A DNA stretch of 61,473 bases from Bacillota bacterium (GTDB lineage Bacteria; Bacillota; Clostridia; Acetivibrionales; DTU013): positions 1 through 61,473 of the forward strand of contig JAEZCO010000069.1 of the NCBI GenBank assembly GCA_023433505.1, written 5' to 3'. The notes under the pieces are model-generated. The model did not search any database, was not told the DNA's origin, and worked only from the letters and a program-made list of their open reading frames with translations. Made by a program: the position numbers and the translations under genes. Positions 17,083-26,445 of the stretch are shown here, one piece after another. Position 1 is the stretch's first letter; every line of letters starts with the position of its first letter.

Positions 17083-19158
17083 TTAATCATGTATCCATTT
17101 CATTTTGCCGGTAGCCCTTGCGGTAACGATGGTCTCGATATGCATCCTGTTTTCCGTTTTTGCTGTTTGGGGTTCGGTATCGCTTTTCCCATAGTCGTTT
17201 TGAAGGTCTACTTCATTTCTGAAAACATCGATAAAAGTCTCAACCGCATCCGCTCCCCGTTCCTCAGCAATCCTGGAGGCAACCCATCCGGCATGCTTCC
17301 TGGCCCAGTCGAGGGCCTCCGGATAGGTCGGGAATTCTTTCCTCTCCACTGTTGAAAAGCAGTAATACCCTATTATTCCGACAACGGCCACAGTCCGCGG
17401 ACGGATAACCACCATCTCCTCGACGGAAACATTCCCTGTAATCGCCCCGACGGCATTGGCCACACCGGCATGCTCAGGTATTACATAATCCGTGTTGAGA
17501 CACTTCGATACATCCGGAAGAAATATGTGTATCGGAGCTCCTATCCCTACCAGCTTTGCTTTCGTTGAGAAGGAGCAGTGCATGAAATCACTTTCCCCCC
17601 TGCCGTCAGCCGCCAGGCGTCTTCCTTTATAAAAGCTGGAAACCATCAGGTCATATAACTGGGCGGTAATTCCATCCTTGACAAGCCGGCTGTCGTCCTT
17701 TTCCAGAAGCAGCTTAACGATACTTATATAAAGCTTTTCCTTCATAGTTTCATATACCTGGCCCTTTAGCTCTTCAAGATTCCTATCCAATTGAAGAGCC
17801 ATGATTTCAGCCCCGTAATATGCCGCTTCCCGGCTCCATTCACAAAAATCGCCCGACAGGTGCATTATATCCGTGGGGGTCAGGCCACAACGCATGATGA
17901 TACCCAATTTTTCGATTCTCTCCGTTTCCTTTTCATAGATGGAAATGCCAGTGGCCTCTGCAAGGTCAGCAATGCTCCTGGGTCCGTTTTTCAGTTCGGA
18001 AACCATTTTTCTTTCCTTCTCGGTATAAAAAGGATCGCCGGAAATGTCTTTAATTAAGTAAAAAAATTCGCACAAGGAAACCGTATGTTTCTTTTTTGCT
18101 TCATACAGTGCTTTTATCTGCTGAAGAATACCGGGCCATCTGGCTGCCAGCCACGCAAGCGGTGCTGCTCGCACCGGACCTATTTCAAGCTTTCCTTCGG
18201 AGGTATGCCGTATAAGACTGTCTCCCCCGAGTCCCAGGGTGTTGATGGAGATGGACTTTATTCCTGTTTTCCACTTGCCCACATTGGCGCCTTCCGGGGT
18301 AAGTCCGGGCCTTCCTCCTTCTACGACAGCAAGGTCGCTGGTGGTCCCCCCCATATCGATGATGATGCAGTCCTTCTCGCCGGTAAGGTAAATACCTCCG
18401 GCAACACTGGCCGCCGGCCCTGAAATCATGGTTTCCACAGGCTTTTCACAGGCGTATTCCTCCGACATAAGACTGCCGTCTCCTCTTACAATGACAAGGG
18501 GAGCTTTTATGCCCTTGCTTGCAATACTTGCTTTCACCGCATTGATGAAATTATTGACAAGAGGTACCAGCTGGGCATTCAGAAGCGCGCTTGCAGCCCT
18601 TTTAAGGGAATTGACCTCCCCTGTCAGTTCATGACCGCAAATGGTCAGCTTGCCGGTATTAACGGTGATATATTCCTTTGCTTTCTTTTCAAATTCGGGA
18701 TTTTTAATGCCCCAGAGTTCCACAACGGCAAATGCGTCGGTATTGCCCGCGCATTCGTCCATTCTTTCCTTTAAGCAATTCCAGTCGGGTTCTGTGGCAA
18801 CTTCGCCCTGCTGGTTGTGGCCTCCCTCCAGGAAAATTATTTCAGAGGCATCCGGCAATCCGTAGCCCCTGCCGTACTTAGCCACGATATCACTGTCACA
18901 GCCTATCAGAACAAGTCTGGCCCGGCTTCCCCTGCCCTCAACGCACGCATTTGTCGCCAGGGTCGTGGAAAGTGACACCAGCTTGACCTTTCCCAGCATG
19001 TCAGCAGGTAAAAGGTCTAACACCGCATTAATCCCTGTTTCAAGATTTTCCTTCACCGTAACCGATTTGGCTGTTGCCAGAAGTGAACGGTTTTCCAGGT
19101 CATAAATCACTGCATCCGTATAAGTTCCGCCGGTGTCTATACCAAGTCCGTATTTCAT
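17083..19158 (-). CDS. Hydantoinase/oxoprolinase family ASKHA protein
   Basis: A 691-residue protein of the HyuA type. The N-terminal phosphate-binding site GIDTGGTYTDAVIYD and the second loop IIIDMGGTTSDLAVVEGG (near residue 260) are intact, so it should bind ATP. Between about 350 and 450 lies a helical region that could be a winged-helix insert. Family members hydrolyse 5-oxoproline or hydantoins with ATP, but many clostridial ones stand beside corrinoid methyltransferase genes; substrate is unknown here. Its ATG overlaps the DUF1638 stop, so the two are coupled. Confidence 0.85.
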   Translation of the reverse strand: MKYGLGIDTGGTYTDAVIYDLENRSLLATAKSVTVKENLETGINAVLDLLPADMLGKVKLVSLSTTLATNACVEGRGSRARLVLIGCDSDIVAKYGRGYGLPDASEIIFLEGGHNQQGEVATEPDWNCLKERMDECAGNTDAFAVVELWGIKNPEFEKKAKEYITVNTGKLTICGHELTGEVNSLKRAASALLNAQLVPLVNNFINAVKASIASKGIKAPLVIVRGDGSLMSEEYACEKPVETMISGPAASVAGGIYLTGEKDCIIIDMGGTTSDLAVVEGGRPGLTPEGANVGKWKTGIKSISINTLGLGGDSLIRHTSEGKLEIGPVRAAPLAWLAARWPGILQQIKALYEAKKKHTVSLCEFFYLIKDISGDPFYTEKERKMVSELKNGPRSIADLAEATGISIYEKETERIEKLGIIMRCGLTPTDIMHLSGDFCEWSREAAYYGAEIMALQLDRNLEELKGQVYETMKEKLYISIVKLLLEKDDSRLVKDGITAQLYDLMVSSFYKGRRLAADGRGESDFMHCSFSTKAKLVGIGAPIHIFLPDVSKCLNTDYVIPEHAGVANAVGAITGNVSVEEMVVIRPRTVAVVGIIGYYCFSTVERKEFPTYPEALDWARKHAGWVASRIAEERGADAVETFIDVFRNEVDLQNDYGKSDTEPQTAKTENRMHIETIVTARATGKMKWIHD

Positions 19159-19892
19159 GCTTCCACCTCGACGGGCGAAACAGTTTCCACATCCATGATC
19201 CGGTCATCATTGGAGGCTATGATCCTTTGTCCCGGCTCCACAACGAGGTATGCCTCATTATTCCAGTTACCGCTCAGGAAGTTTGTCATAAGTGTGTTAT
19301 CGCCTTCCAGTTCATCGTAATTCCATTGAAGCCACTGAGCGCATTCCTTGGTATATTCCTTATACCTTGCTGCGTCTGAGAAGCCCAAATCAACATAGGC
19401 AGCAATGGAATACTCCCTGAACCAGCCCTGGTCCATCTCCATCAGATACTGTGCGTTATCCTCGCCGTATCTTTCAAGATATTCATTGTAGGAGGAATCG
19501 TATCTTTCCTTGCTGGGCTGTGTCCCGGTATCGATCCAGCCCGGAGAATACCAGTAGGTTCCCGGATGGCTGTCAAAATAATTTCTGTAGGTCTCTTTGG
19601 ATCCCAGAAGAAAAGTTATACAATCATGACCCTTCATTACAACCAGCTTCGTCTTCCGGGCGGTAATTCCGACAACACCGTTGCTGCATAACCCGTATCC
19701 GATCAGAATTGCGTCATACCCTTCTTCGTCGACTGAGTCGATAGCTCCCTGCAGTTCTTTTCTTAGCAGATCCGGAGTACTATGAAGACCTTGCTTTAAA
19801 AATTTAAAATTAAATACATTTTCTGAAAGAGAAGCGAAATGACAAAACTCTCTCCAAAGCACGTGACAGCCTATAATGCAATATTTTTTCAA
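19155..19892 (-). CDS. DUF1638 domain protein
   Basis: A 245-residue soluble protein. I recognise the DUF1638 pattern: CIIGCHVLWREFCHFA at the start, a central YDAILIGYGLCSNGVVGI and LVVMKGHDCITFLLGS. The function is not known; the family often occurs with hydantoinase/oxoprolinase and corrinoid proteins, and here it is coupled to one. I start at a TTG (19892): GGAGG lies 8 bases before it, whereas the nearby ATG directly abuts the ribosome site. Confidence 0.75.
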   Translation of the reverse strand: MKKYCIIGCHVLWREFCHFASLSENVFNFKFLKQGLHSTPDLLRKELQGAIDSVDEEGYDAILIGYGLCSNGVVGITARKTKLVVMKGHDCITFLLGSKETYRNYFDSHPGTYWYSPGWIDTGTQPSKERYDSSYNEYLERYGEDNAQYLMEMDQGWFREYSIAAYVDLGFSDAARYKEYTKECAQWLQWNYDELEGDNTLMTNFLSGNWNNEAYLVVEPGQRIIASNDDRIMDVETVSPVEVEA

Positions 19893-20052
19893 ACCGTTCA
19901 TCCTCCAATAGGAAACATTCCAGTTTCATTCCGAATCTGCAATAATTCTTTTTCATAAACATTATAATACTGCCTTCCGGCTTAGTCATTAGACATATCT
20001 GTCAAAAATACGAATATTTTATTATTGAAACGCAATAATTACTTGCTCCTGA

Positions 20053-20122
20053 TACTACAGCGCAGCTTATTAATGATCCGCGCAGAAACGCCATTGTTAT
20101 TAATGTAACTTGCGCTGCAGTA
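20053..20122. repeat. Palindromic repeat upstream of ytvI (copy C)
   Basis: TACTACAGCGCA and TGCGCTGCAGTA (11 of 12 pair) enclose 46 bases that include TTATTAATG twice. The arms and the TAATGTAAC before the right arm match the nested hairpin of copy A at 8190-8240. The rest of the 248-base gap to the DUF1638 gene holds only a weak TATAAT on the minus strand (near 19950). Confidence 0.65.
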
Positions 20123-20140
20123 CTAATTTGGTGGGAACGG

Positions 20141-21208
20141 ATGAAATTACATCTGGACAGCGATTTAAAAAGGGCTCTCATATTATTTGGCGTAACTGCA
20201 GCCGTTATAGCCGTGACCTTTGTCCTCCTGAAGCTGGCGGTTTTGTTCGCTCCCTTTTTGATTGCCTTTATATTGTCGACCGTTATGGAGCCGGTGATCA
20301 GATTTGCAGGGAAACGTCTGCATATTGGCAGGAAAGCGGCTGTTCCCCTGGTTCTTTTATTGATGCTTGCTATTCCGGGATATCTGTCTGCAATGATCAT
20401 TTCCAGATTGCTTTATGAAGTAAAGGGCCTGGTACGAATATTGCCGACAGTACTTTCAGGCCTGTATACCCAATTGAGAAACCTGATAGATTCCGTCTCC
20501 GGTTTGCAGGACTGGCCCCAGGAGCTGACAGGGAGCCTGGAAAGTCTTTTCACCAGCCTTTCCTCCACCATATCAAGGCTGGCCGATATGCTGTTCAAAG
20601 GCGCATATGCCACTGCCGTTTCCCTGCCTGAAGTTTTAATCTTCATCCTGATTACAATTATTTCTACCTTTTTCATCGCAAGCGACAGGGACTTTTTGAC
20701 CGGACTCCTTCACAAACAGCTTCCCGACAGGTGGATAATAAAAATCCGGTCCGTAAAGAACGACATGTTTTCAGCTCTTTTCGGCTATCTGAAAGCTGCA
20801 ATGATCCTCATGGCCGTCACCTTCTTTGAATTGTTCATCGGTTTGTCCATGATCCATGTCGGGTACGCGCTGCTTCTTGCAGTTGTCATTGCCGTCATCG
20901 ACGCGCTTCCCATTGTCGGCACCGGCAGCATCCTGATACCCTGGTCGCTGTTCAGTTACCTTTCCGGGAATTACCGGCTGGGAACCTCGATTTTAATCCT
21001 CTATATTGTTACCATTATCGTAAGACAGATGATGGAGCCGAAAATTCTTAGCAGGCAAATAGGAGTCCACCCGCTGCTGGCGCTGGCTTCCATGTACATA
21101 GGCCTCAGGCTGGCCGGATTTGCAGGCTTTGTACTGGGGCCTATGGTGTTTTTGCTTATTAAAAGTATTTTGCGCGGAATCCAAAGAAAGAAGCCGCTGG
21201 CCAGATGA
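20141..21208 (+). CDS. ytvI: Sporulation membrane protein YtvI, AI-2E transporter family
   Basis: A 355-residue membrane protein with about seven or eight hydrophobic segments: two near the start (13-60), one after a lumenal loop (160-185), and a cluster at 215-345. The pattern EPVIRFAGKRL and the C-terminal HPLLALASMYIGLRLAGFAGFVLGPMV are those of the AI-2E/PerM family, and the N-terminal organisation matches the YtvI subgroup seen in sporulating bacteria. Transport substrate and exact sporulation role are unknown. It is a single gene, the only plus-strand gene in the first 29 kb, and converges on the ygjP-like gene. Confidence 0.75.
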   Translation: MKLHLDSDLKRALILFGVTAAVIAVTFVLLKLAVLFAPFLIAFILSTVMEPVIRFAGKRLHIGRKAAVPLVLLLMLAIPGYLSAMIISRLLYEVKGLVRILPTVLSGLYTQLRNLIDSVSGLQDWPQELTGSLESLFTSLSSTISRLADMLFKGAYATAVSLPEVLIFILITIISTFFIASDRDFLTGLLHKQLPDRWIIKIRSVKNDMFSALFGYLKAAMILMAVTFFELFIGLSMIHVGYALLLAVVIAVIDALPIVGTGSILIPWSLFSYLSGNYRLGTSILILYIVTIIVRQMMEPKILSRQIGVHPLLALASMYIGLRLAGFAGFVLGPMVFLLIKSILRGIQRKKPLAR

Positions 21209-21238
21209 GTATGACCTTTGAGATTCGGGGATGGGATT

Positions 21239-21937
21239 TTACTTTTTTATGGGAGTCTTATTCAGTACCGCCTTGTGAATTTTCCAACCGGCATAAAATT
21301 CATCCAGCAAGGAATAAAAGTGTTTGTTATGGTTTCTTTCCAGTAAGTGAGCCAGTTCATGGACCACCACATATTCCAGGCATTCGGGGGGCTTCTTTGC
21401 CAGCTCCAGATTCAGCCAGATGCGTCTGGCCTTCCGGTTGCAGGTCCCCCATCGTGTCTTCATTTTCTTAATACCAAATTCATTCACCTTGACCTGCATC
21501 CTTCCTTCCCATTTTTCGATGAGTCCGGGCAAGACTCTTCTGAGGTGGGCCCTGTACCATTCATCCAGCAGCTTCTGTCTTTTATCTGCCGGGGTGTCGG
21601 GGCGGACTCCGAGGATTAGGGTCTGCTGGTTGATTTCAACAGCGGGAGGGGCATCTTTTTCTATCACCTGCAGGCTATATGGATTTCCATTGAAATAATG
21701 GCATTCTCCTTCGATAAATTCATCGGGAAGCTCTCTTACCTGGCTCCTGAGCTTTAATTGCTGTTTTCTTATCCATTCGAGCTTTGAAAACGCAAAAGCA
21801 CGTATCGCGTCCTGCTTTACCTTGTGCGGAGCAGAAATATATACCCTCCCATACGGCGGATATACCCGCAGGTTGATATTTTTAATATTCTTTTTTTCTA
21901 CATCAATGATTACATCTCCAACCTGCAATTTCCCCAT
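21239..21937 (-). CDS. YgjP-like zinc metallopeptidase (DUF45/M48-related)
   Basis: A 232-residue soluble protein. The C-terminal half has KTRWGTCNRKARRIWLNLEL and VVHELAHLLERNHNKHFYSLL, the HExxH zinc site plus downstream histidines of the YgjP/SprT-like family. The N-terminal part is the beta-rich DUF45 region (VYPPYGRVYISAPHKV). Substrates are unknown; the family is linked to restriction and repair islands in some genomes, but nothing here shows that. It follows the ABC permease after 146 bases that contain a long inverted repeat. Confidence 0.85.
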   Translation of the reverse strand: MGKLQVGDVIIDVEKKNIKNINLRVYPPYGRVYISAPHKVKQDAIRAFAFSKLEWIRKQQLKLRSQVRELPDEFIEGECHYFNGNPYSLQVIEKDAPPAVEINQQTLILGVRPDTPADKRQKLLDEWYRAHLRRVLPGLIEKWEGRMQVKVNEFGIKKMKTRWGTCNRKARRIWLNLELAKKPPECLEYVVVHELAHLLERNHNKHFYSLLDEFYAGWKIHKAVLNKTPIKK

Positions 21938-21987
21938 GTCTGCGCTCTCTTTGGAAGTTATTATCGGTTCGGTCCGCCGCTATGAAT

Positions 21988-22049
21988 AAATATTTCTCCA
22001 GTGGTATTTGAATCTCCTCCTTTCTATGGACTCCCCCAGAGAAATATTT
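21988..22049. repeat. Inverted repeat between permease and ygjP-like gene
   Basis: AAATATTTCTC and GAGAAATATTT (11 bp, perfect) enclose 40 bases holding a GGAGGAG stretch. It could end the permease transcript or form a folded leader for the next gene. No T run follows the stem. Confidence 0.5.
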
Positions 22050-22083
22050 TCAACAGGGAGCTTTCCCCTAAAAAGCGACGCCA

Positions 22084-24564
22084 CTATTCAACATTTTCAA
22101 TAGAATCTACAATGCTTAGCTTTGAAATCTTACGCAGCGGCAGACAGGTGGCTATCAGGCAGGCCGCTATGGATACGGCGGTTGCCTCAATGATTGGCAG
22201 GATGGGTATGGCCGCAAGTTTCATTTGACCCGCTATGGCTGTTTCTATAAGAATCGCACAGCCATATCCTGCTACGGCCCCGATGATTCCGGCAATTATT
22301 CCATAATATGCCCCCTCCCATAGAAAGGCTTTAAAAAGACTTGCCGTACTCATGCCGATCGCGCGCTGCATCCCGATTTCATTGATGCGGGTGTGGATGT
22401 TGGTGTAGGTTGTGTTGATAATGTTCAAAAGGCCAATGAATCCGATAAAAAATATCAACCCCCAGGCAAGCAGCTTAATTTGCCGGAAGCTTTCTTCCAG
22501 CTGCCTGTCGGTATTTTGAAAGGAAAGCCAGCGGCTGCCTGCCGTCTGGCTGCAGATTCGCTCTATATTTTGTTCGATCTCCCGCGGGTCGGTTCCGCTT
22601 TTCAAAACCGGGTACAGTTCCGAATACGTGTTCTTTCCGGTAAGCTGGTCATAGACCGTATCAAAAACCACCACTTGAACGCCGTTTATAAAGCCTTCGT
22701 TATCCAAGCCGACGGCAGAGCAAGTTCCAAGTACTTTTAGTTCCTTATGGACAATTGAAACTGTGTCCCCCGCAGATAAAGAAGTTGTTTCCGTCTGCTT
22801 TCCCTGATACGATATCGCAATGGGGTTTTTAACCAAACAAGCTTTCCCTTCCTTTAATGCTTGCATCTCATCCTTTGTGAGCGACGGTAAAAGCATTTTA
22901 ATACGCTCTTCATCAACCCCCGCAATTTGCAGTGTTTCACCCGGCTTTAGTTTAATTCCCGCCTCGATGGGCAAAGTGCCGTCCCTTTCCTGCATATAAA
23001 GGCTATATTTCAAAGTGTATACGGAGGAAACCTCCCTCTGCTCTTTTAAAGCCTTTAAAACAGACGGTGCAAAGCCCAGGGAGGCGTTGGTAATTGAGTA
23101 ATTTCCGAGGCGGAGCTTTTGAACGTTCCGGGAGGCATCCAGCAATCCCGAAAAGGATTGGAGCGCCGTAAATACCGTAATACTCATTACCAAAGACAGA
23201 ATGGTAATGGCGGTGCGGCCGGTATTCCGCTTGAGGTTCAGCCTTGCGTAAAATGCTTCAAAATTTCGGACAGGTTTTTCCTTCCGATTTTTTCGCCTCA
23301 CTTTGCCCGTTATTCCGTTTATGGCGATGACAGGAGAGACTTTGGCAGCATACCGGGCCGCCGGCATAGCCGCAAGGAAAGCAAACGCCAAAGTGATTCC
23401 TGCGCTGATCAGGAGAGGGAGCATTTTTCCTGTGCTGTTGCTTGCAATCAATGTACCCAGCTCCTGTGAAGTTTGCGCCATAAATATTTCAGGAGAAAAA
23501 AGAGAGACGGCAGCTTTTGTGATCCCGCCGGCCGACAGCAAACCTAAAACAGCGCCTGCGGGAATTCCAGCCAGGCAAAGCAGGAGCAACTGCTCGGCAA
23601 CCAAGCGGTATAGCTGTCCCTTCCTTCCTCCGATTGCCCGCAAGGTCCCGTATTCCTTAATCCGCTTACTCACTGCTATTCTTAGGATGTTGTAGATGAC
23701 AAGTCCCGCTGCCAGCAAAACCAACGTTCCAATGAGAATACCTGCCATTGTTATATAAGAAAAGCCGCTGCTTTCATCTGAACCGTTGTCTTCATGATCA
23801 TACGCGATGCCCAGGGCATTTAGATAGAGCCAGTTGTATTGAATGCGGCTGCCGGAAATCCCGGTTTTGCCGGCAAGATCATTGACAACCTTTTGGAAGC
23901 TGTGTTTGTCTGCAGTGCGGAAATCCGTCGAATAGACCTGATATTTTTCAGGAATCCGTTTTACTGCGGTCCCCTGTCCGGCAATCCCGGTTACTTTTCC
24001 CGAGCTGTAGCCGATATAGTTGCTTTTCAAGATTCCGCACAAGGTAAATTCTCCTTTGTATTTATACGCTTCTTCTGTATCCTGAAGAAGCGAAATATTT
24101 AAGTCCAGCGTAATTTTATCTCCAATACCGCCGGAAAATCCCAGGTAATTAAGGGCATCCTCGGGAAGGGCCACCTCTCCCGCTTCCTCCGGAAGCCGGC
24201 CTTGACTGAGCTGTGAAATGGCAGGGTAGGCGGATAAGTCCTGCTCATCATATTCTCTGAGCTGTAATGAAATGCCGCTGCTTTTTAATTTTGCAATCCC
24301 TAGAATTATATTGCTGCCGACAAAGGAAAGACGGGCGTCTTCCTCAAGGATTCGCTTTTGCTCCGCAGTCAGATTGTGAAACGTTGCATAGCGGCAGCCG
24401 TTCAGCGTCCCTGCCTGTTGTTCCCGCAAGGCCTGTAGGATTCCCCAGGACTGACCGATTACAGTTGTCATAATGGTAGAAAGTATAATTGCAAGAAGTA
24501 TAAGGGCGGAGGTTATTTTTTGAACATAAAGCTCTTTTATGGCCAGTGCGTGATAAGATTTCAT
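22084..24564 (-). CDS. ABC transporter permease, FtsX/MacB type
   Basis: An 826-residue permease with one N-terminal membrane helix (about 16-37), a large extracytoplasmic domain, three helices at 270-400 forming a first FtsX core (YNILRIAVSKRIKEYGTLRAIGGRKGQLYRL), another helix near 455, a second extracytoplasmic domain and a final FtsX core at 690-815 (INEIGMQRAIGMSTASL). Such exporters move peptides, lipoproteins or antibiotics out. It is coupled to the ATPase by a 4-base overlap, and a kinase and regulator precede it, so the set is probably induced by an envelope stress or peptide. Confidence 0.88.
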   Translation of the reverse strand: MKSYHALAIKELYVQKITSALILLAIILSTIMTTVIGQSWGILQALREQQAGTLNGCRYATFHNLTAEQKRILEEDARLSFVGSNIILGIAKLKSSGISLQLREYDEQDLSAYPAISQLSQGRLPEEAGEVALPEDALNYLGFSGGIGDKITLDLNISLLQDTEEAYKYKGEFTLCGILKSNYIGYSSGKVTGIAGQGTAVKRIPEKYQVYSTDFRTADKHSFQKVVNDLAGKTGISGSRIQYNWLYLNALGIAYDHEDNGSDESSGFSYITMAGILIGTLVLLAAGLVIYNILRIAVSKRIKEYGTLRAIGGRKGQLYRLVAEQLLLLCLAGIPAGAVLGLLSAGGITKAAVSLFSPEIFMAQTSQELGTLIASNSTGKMLPLLISAGITLAFAFLAAMPAARYAAKVSPVIAINGITGKVRRKNRKEKPVRNFEAFYARLNLKRNTGRTAITILSLVMSITVFTALQSFSGLLDASRNVQKLRLGNYSITNASLGFAPSVLKALKEQREVSSVYTLKYSLYMQERDGTLPIEAGIKLKPGETLQIAGVDEERIKMLLPSLTKDEMQALKEGKACLVKNPIAISYQGKQTETTSLSAGDTVSIVHKELKVLGTCSAVGLDNEGFINGVQVVVFDTVYDQLTGKNTYSELYPVLKSGTDPREIEQNIERICSQTAGSRWLSFQNTDRQLEESFRQIKLLAWGLIFFIGFIGLLNIINTTYTNIHTRINEIGMQRAIGMSTASLFKAFLWEGAYYGIIAGIIGAVAGYGCAILIETAIAGQMKLAAIPILPIIEATAVSIAACLIATCLPLRKISKLSIVDSIENVE

Positions 24565-25235
24565 TTAGCCGCCACCTCCGAAAGCACTCCGTCTACAATG
24601 ATAAACCTTCGGTCCGCCATTTGTGCGATATTGTCGTCATGAGTGATGATGGCCAGTGCTATACCGAATTCCTTCCGGAGATATTTTAACATTCCCATGA
24701 CCTCGTTGCCGCTTCTGCTGTCCAGATTACCCGTAGGCTCATCCGCAAAGACAACATCCGGCCTGGCAATCAGCGCACGGGCAATGGCGACACGCTGCTG
24801 TTGACCGCCCGAGAGCTCCCCCGGCAGATGAGACAGCCGGCTGCCGATGCCCAAAATCTCCGCAATTTGTTTCAGATAGGCTTCGTCCGGCGGCTGCCTG
24901 TCCAGCAGCAAAGGCATGAGAATATTCTCCTTTGCAGTCAATACCGGCAGTAGATTGAATTGCTGAAAAATAAATCCGACCCTGCGCCGGCGAAAAGCCG
25001 AAAGCTCCTTATCCTTTGCACGGTAGATATCCTTGCCGTCAAATGTAACCGTACCGGAGGTTGGCATGTCCAATCCGCTGATAATATGGAGCAGAGTGCT
25101 TTTCCCGCTGCCCGATGGCCCCATGACAGAAATGAAATCTCCGGATGCAATACCAAGGGTTGCCTTGTCCAGCGCAATGACCTTGCTTTCACCGCTCCCG
25201 TAATATTTTGATAAGTTTTTCCCTTCAATTACCAT
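24561..25235 (-). CDS. ABC transporter ATP-binding protein, LolD/MacB type
   Basis: The 224-residue ATPase has Walker A GPSGSGKST near residue 42, the Q loop IFQQFNLLPVLTAKEN, signature LSGGQQQRVAIARAL, and Walker B VVFADEPTGNLDSRSG. It powers the permease that follows. I start at MVIEGKNLSKYYG because GGGGAGTG lies upstream; an earlier in-frame ATG would extend into the region after the kinase. Confidence 0.93.
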   Translation of the reverse strand: MVIEGKNLSKYYGSGESKVIALDKATLGIASGDFISVMGPSGSGKSTLLHIISGLDMPTSGTVTFDGKDIYRAKDKELSAFRRRRVGFIFQQFNLLPVLTAKENILMPLLLDRQPPDEAYLKQIAEILGIGSRLSHLPGELSGGQQQRVAIARALIARPDVVFADEPTGNLDSRSGNEVMGMLKYLRKEFGIALAIITHDDNIAQMADRRFIIVDGVLSEVAAK

Positions 25236-25293
25236 AAAAAACACTCCCCTTTGGTTAATAAGGAGAGTGTACCGTGCAATTCTCAAAAATCGC

Positions 25294-26445
25294 TCAAGTT
25301 TTTGAAATATCAAATCTGGCTGTTGCCAGTGCCCCGTGCATGGTGTTTTGCAGCTTTAATGAACCGTGGTGCTTTTCACATAAAAGGCGGCAAATATATA
25401 GTCCCATGCCAAAATGGGAGCTCTGCCCATTGCCTTCCTCACCGCGCAGAAACGGCGCTGCCCCCTTTTGAAGGATCGCCTGCGGAAAGCCGGGGCCATC
25501 ATCCTGTACGGACAATACAAGGGTTTCTGCGTCCAGCAGTAAGCTGACCCGTATTTTGGCTTTTGCATACCGGACAGCATTGACAATCAGATTCTCCGCG
25601 ACATTAAACACTATTGCTTTGTCAATATAGACGTTTCGCTGCCCGTCTTCAAATTGCCCTTCAATTTTTATATCGGTATCCATCGTAAGCAGGCGGATAC
25701 AATCCGCCAGTTCCTTTTGCACTGTTTCCAAACTGATATTTTTAGAGGAGCATTGGAGCTCCTCCAATCGCTGAACACTGCTCATGGCCTCAATATAGCT
25801 TTCAACCCGCCCGGTATATTCCTCCAGCAGCGCTATGGAATCCTGAGTGCTTTGAGCTGTCAGCGTACCATTGGATAAACCTTTTTTCAATATTTTCGCG
25901 GAGCCTTTCAGCACGGTGACCGGGTTGCGAAGATCATGGGAGAAAGCTGCATTAAGGCGTTTGCGTTCTTCCATTTGCCGCCAGAGCTCCCGGTTGTTCT
26001 TCAAAAGCTCAAACCGCATTTTCTCAAAGGCGCCGCATAATTCGCCAAGCTCATCCCTGGAAACCGACTGGATGGAAAAATCCAGGTCGTTTTTCATAAT
26101 CCGCTCCGCTCCCGCCTGCAGCCCGGCAAGCGGCTTTTTGAGTTTGATGCGGTAAAACACAAGATCTGCGGAAAGCAAGCCTGCGACGACAAAAAGCACC
26201 GGAAGTGCAAATTGTAAAATCCCCAATACATGGCCCAAAAGTATTGAAGCATCCCCGGTTGTTTGTGAAGACGGTATACCGCCATTACTGCCGCCAATTT
26301 TTATTTCTACGGAGGCTCCGTATTGCTGTAACAGCTTACTGACGCCCGCTATGGAAAAAACGCTAAAGATAAGGGCTATCAGCAAAAACAGCAGTGTCAG
26401 GCAAAAAAAAGCTTTTTTTAAGCTCATCTGCGTCAGTCTTTCCAT
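25294..26445 (-). CDS. Sensor histidine kinase for the ABC exporter
   Basis: A 383-residue membrane kinase. Two membrane helices (about 10-32 and 75-97) flank a short external loop rich in G and S, followed by a HAMP linker. The phosphorylated histidine is in AAFSHDLRNPVTVLKG. The ATP-binding domain has NLIVNAVRYA, VQDDGPGFP and GMGLYICRLL. I start at MERLTQ, with GGTGGGATATCA upstream; this overlaps the end of the response regulator gene by 13 bases. The gene order RR-HK-ATPase-permease is that of peptide-sensing resistance modules. Confidence 0.9.
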   Translation of the reverse strand: MERLTQMSLKKAFFCLTLLFLLIALIFSVFSIAGVSKLLQQYGASVEIKIGGSNGGIPSSQTTGDASILLGHVLGILQFALPVLFVVAGLLSADLVFYRIKLKKPLAGLQAGAERIMKNDLDFSIQSVSRDELGELCGAFEKMRFELLKNNRELWRQMEERKRLNAAFSHDLRNPVTVLKGSAKILKKGLSNGTLTAQSTQDSIALLEEYTGRVESYIEAMSSVQRLEELQCSSKNISLETVQKELADCIRLLTMDTDIKIEGQFEDGQRNVYIDKAIVFNVAENLIVNAVRYAKAKIRVSLLLDAETLVLSVQDDGPGFPQAILQKGAAPFLRGEEGNGQSSHFGMGLYICRLLCEKHHGSLKLQNTMHGALATARFDISKT

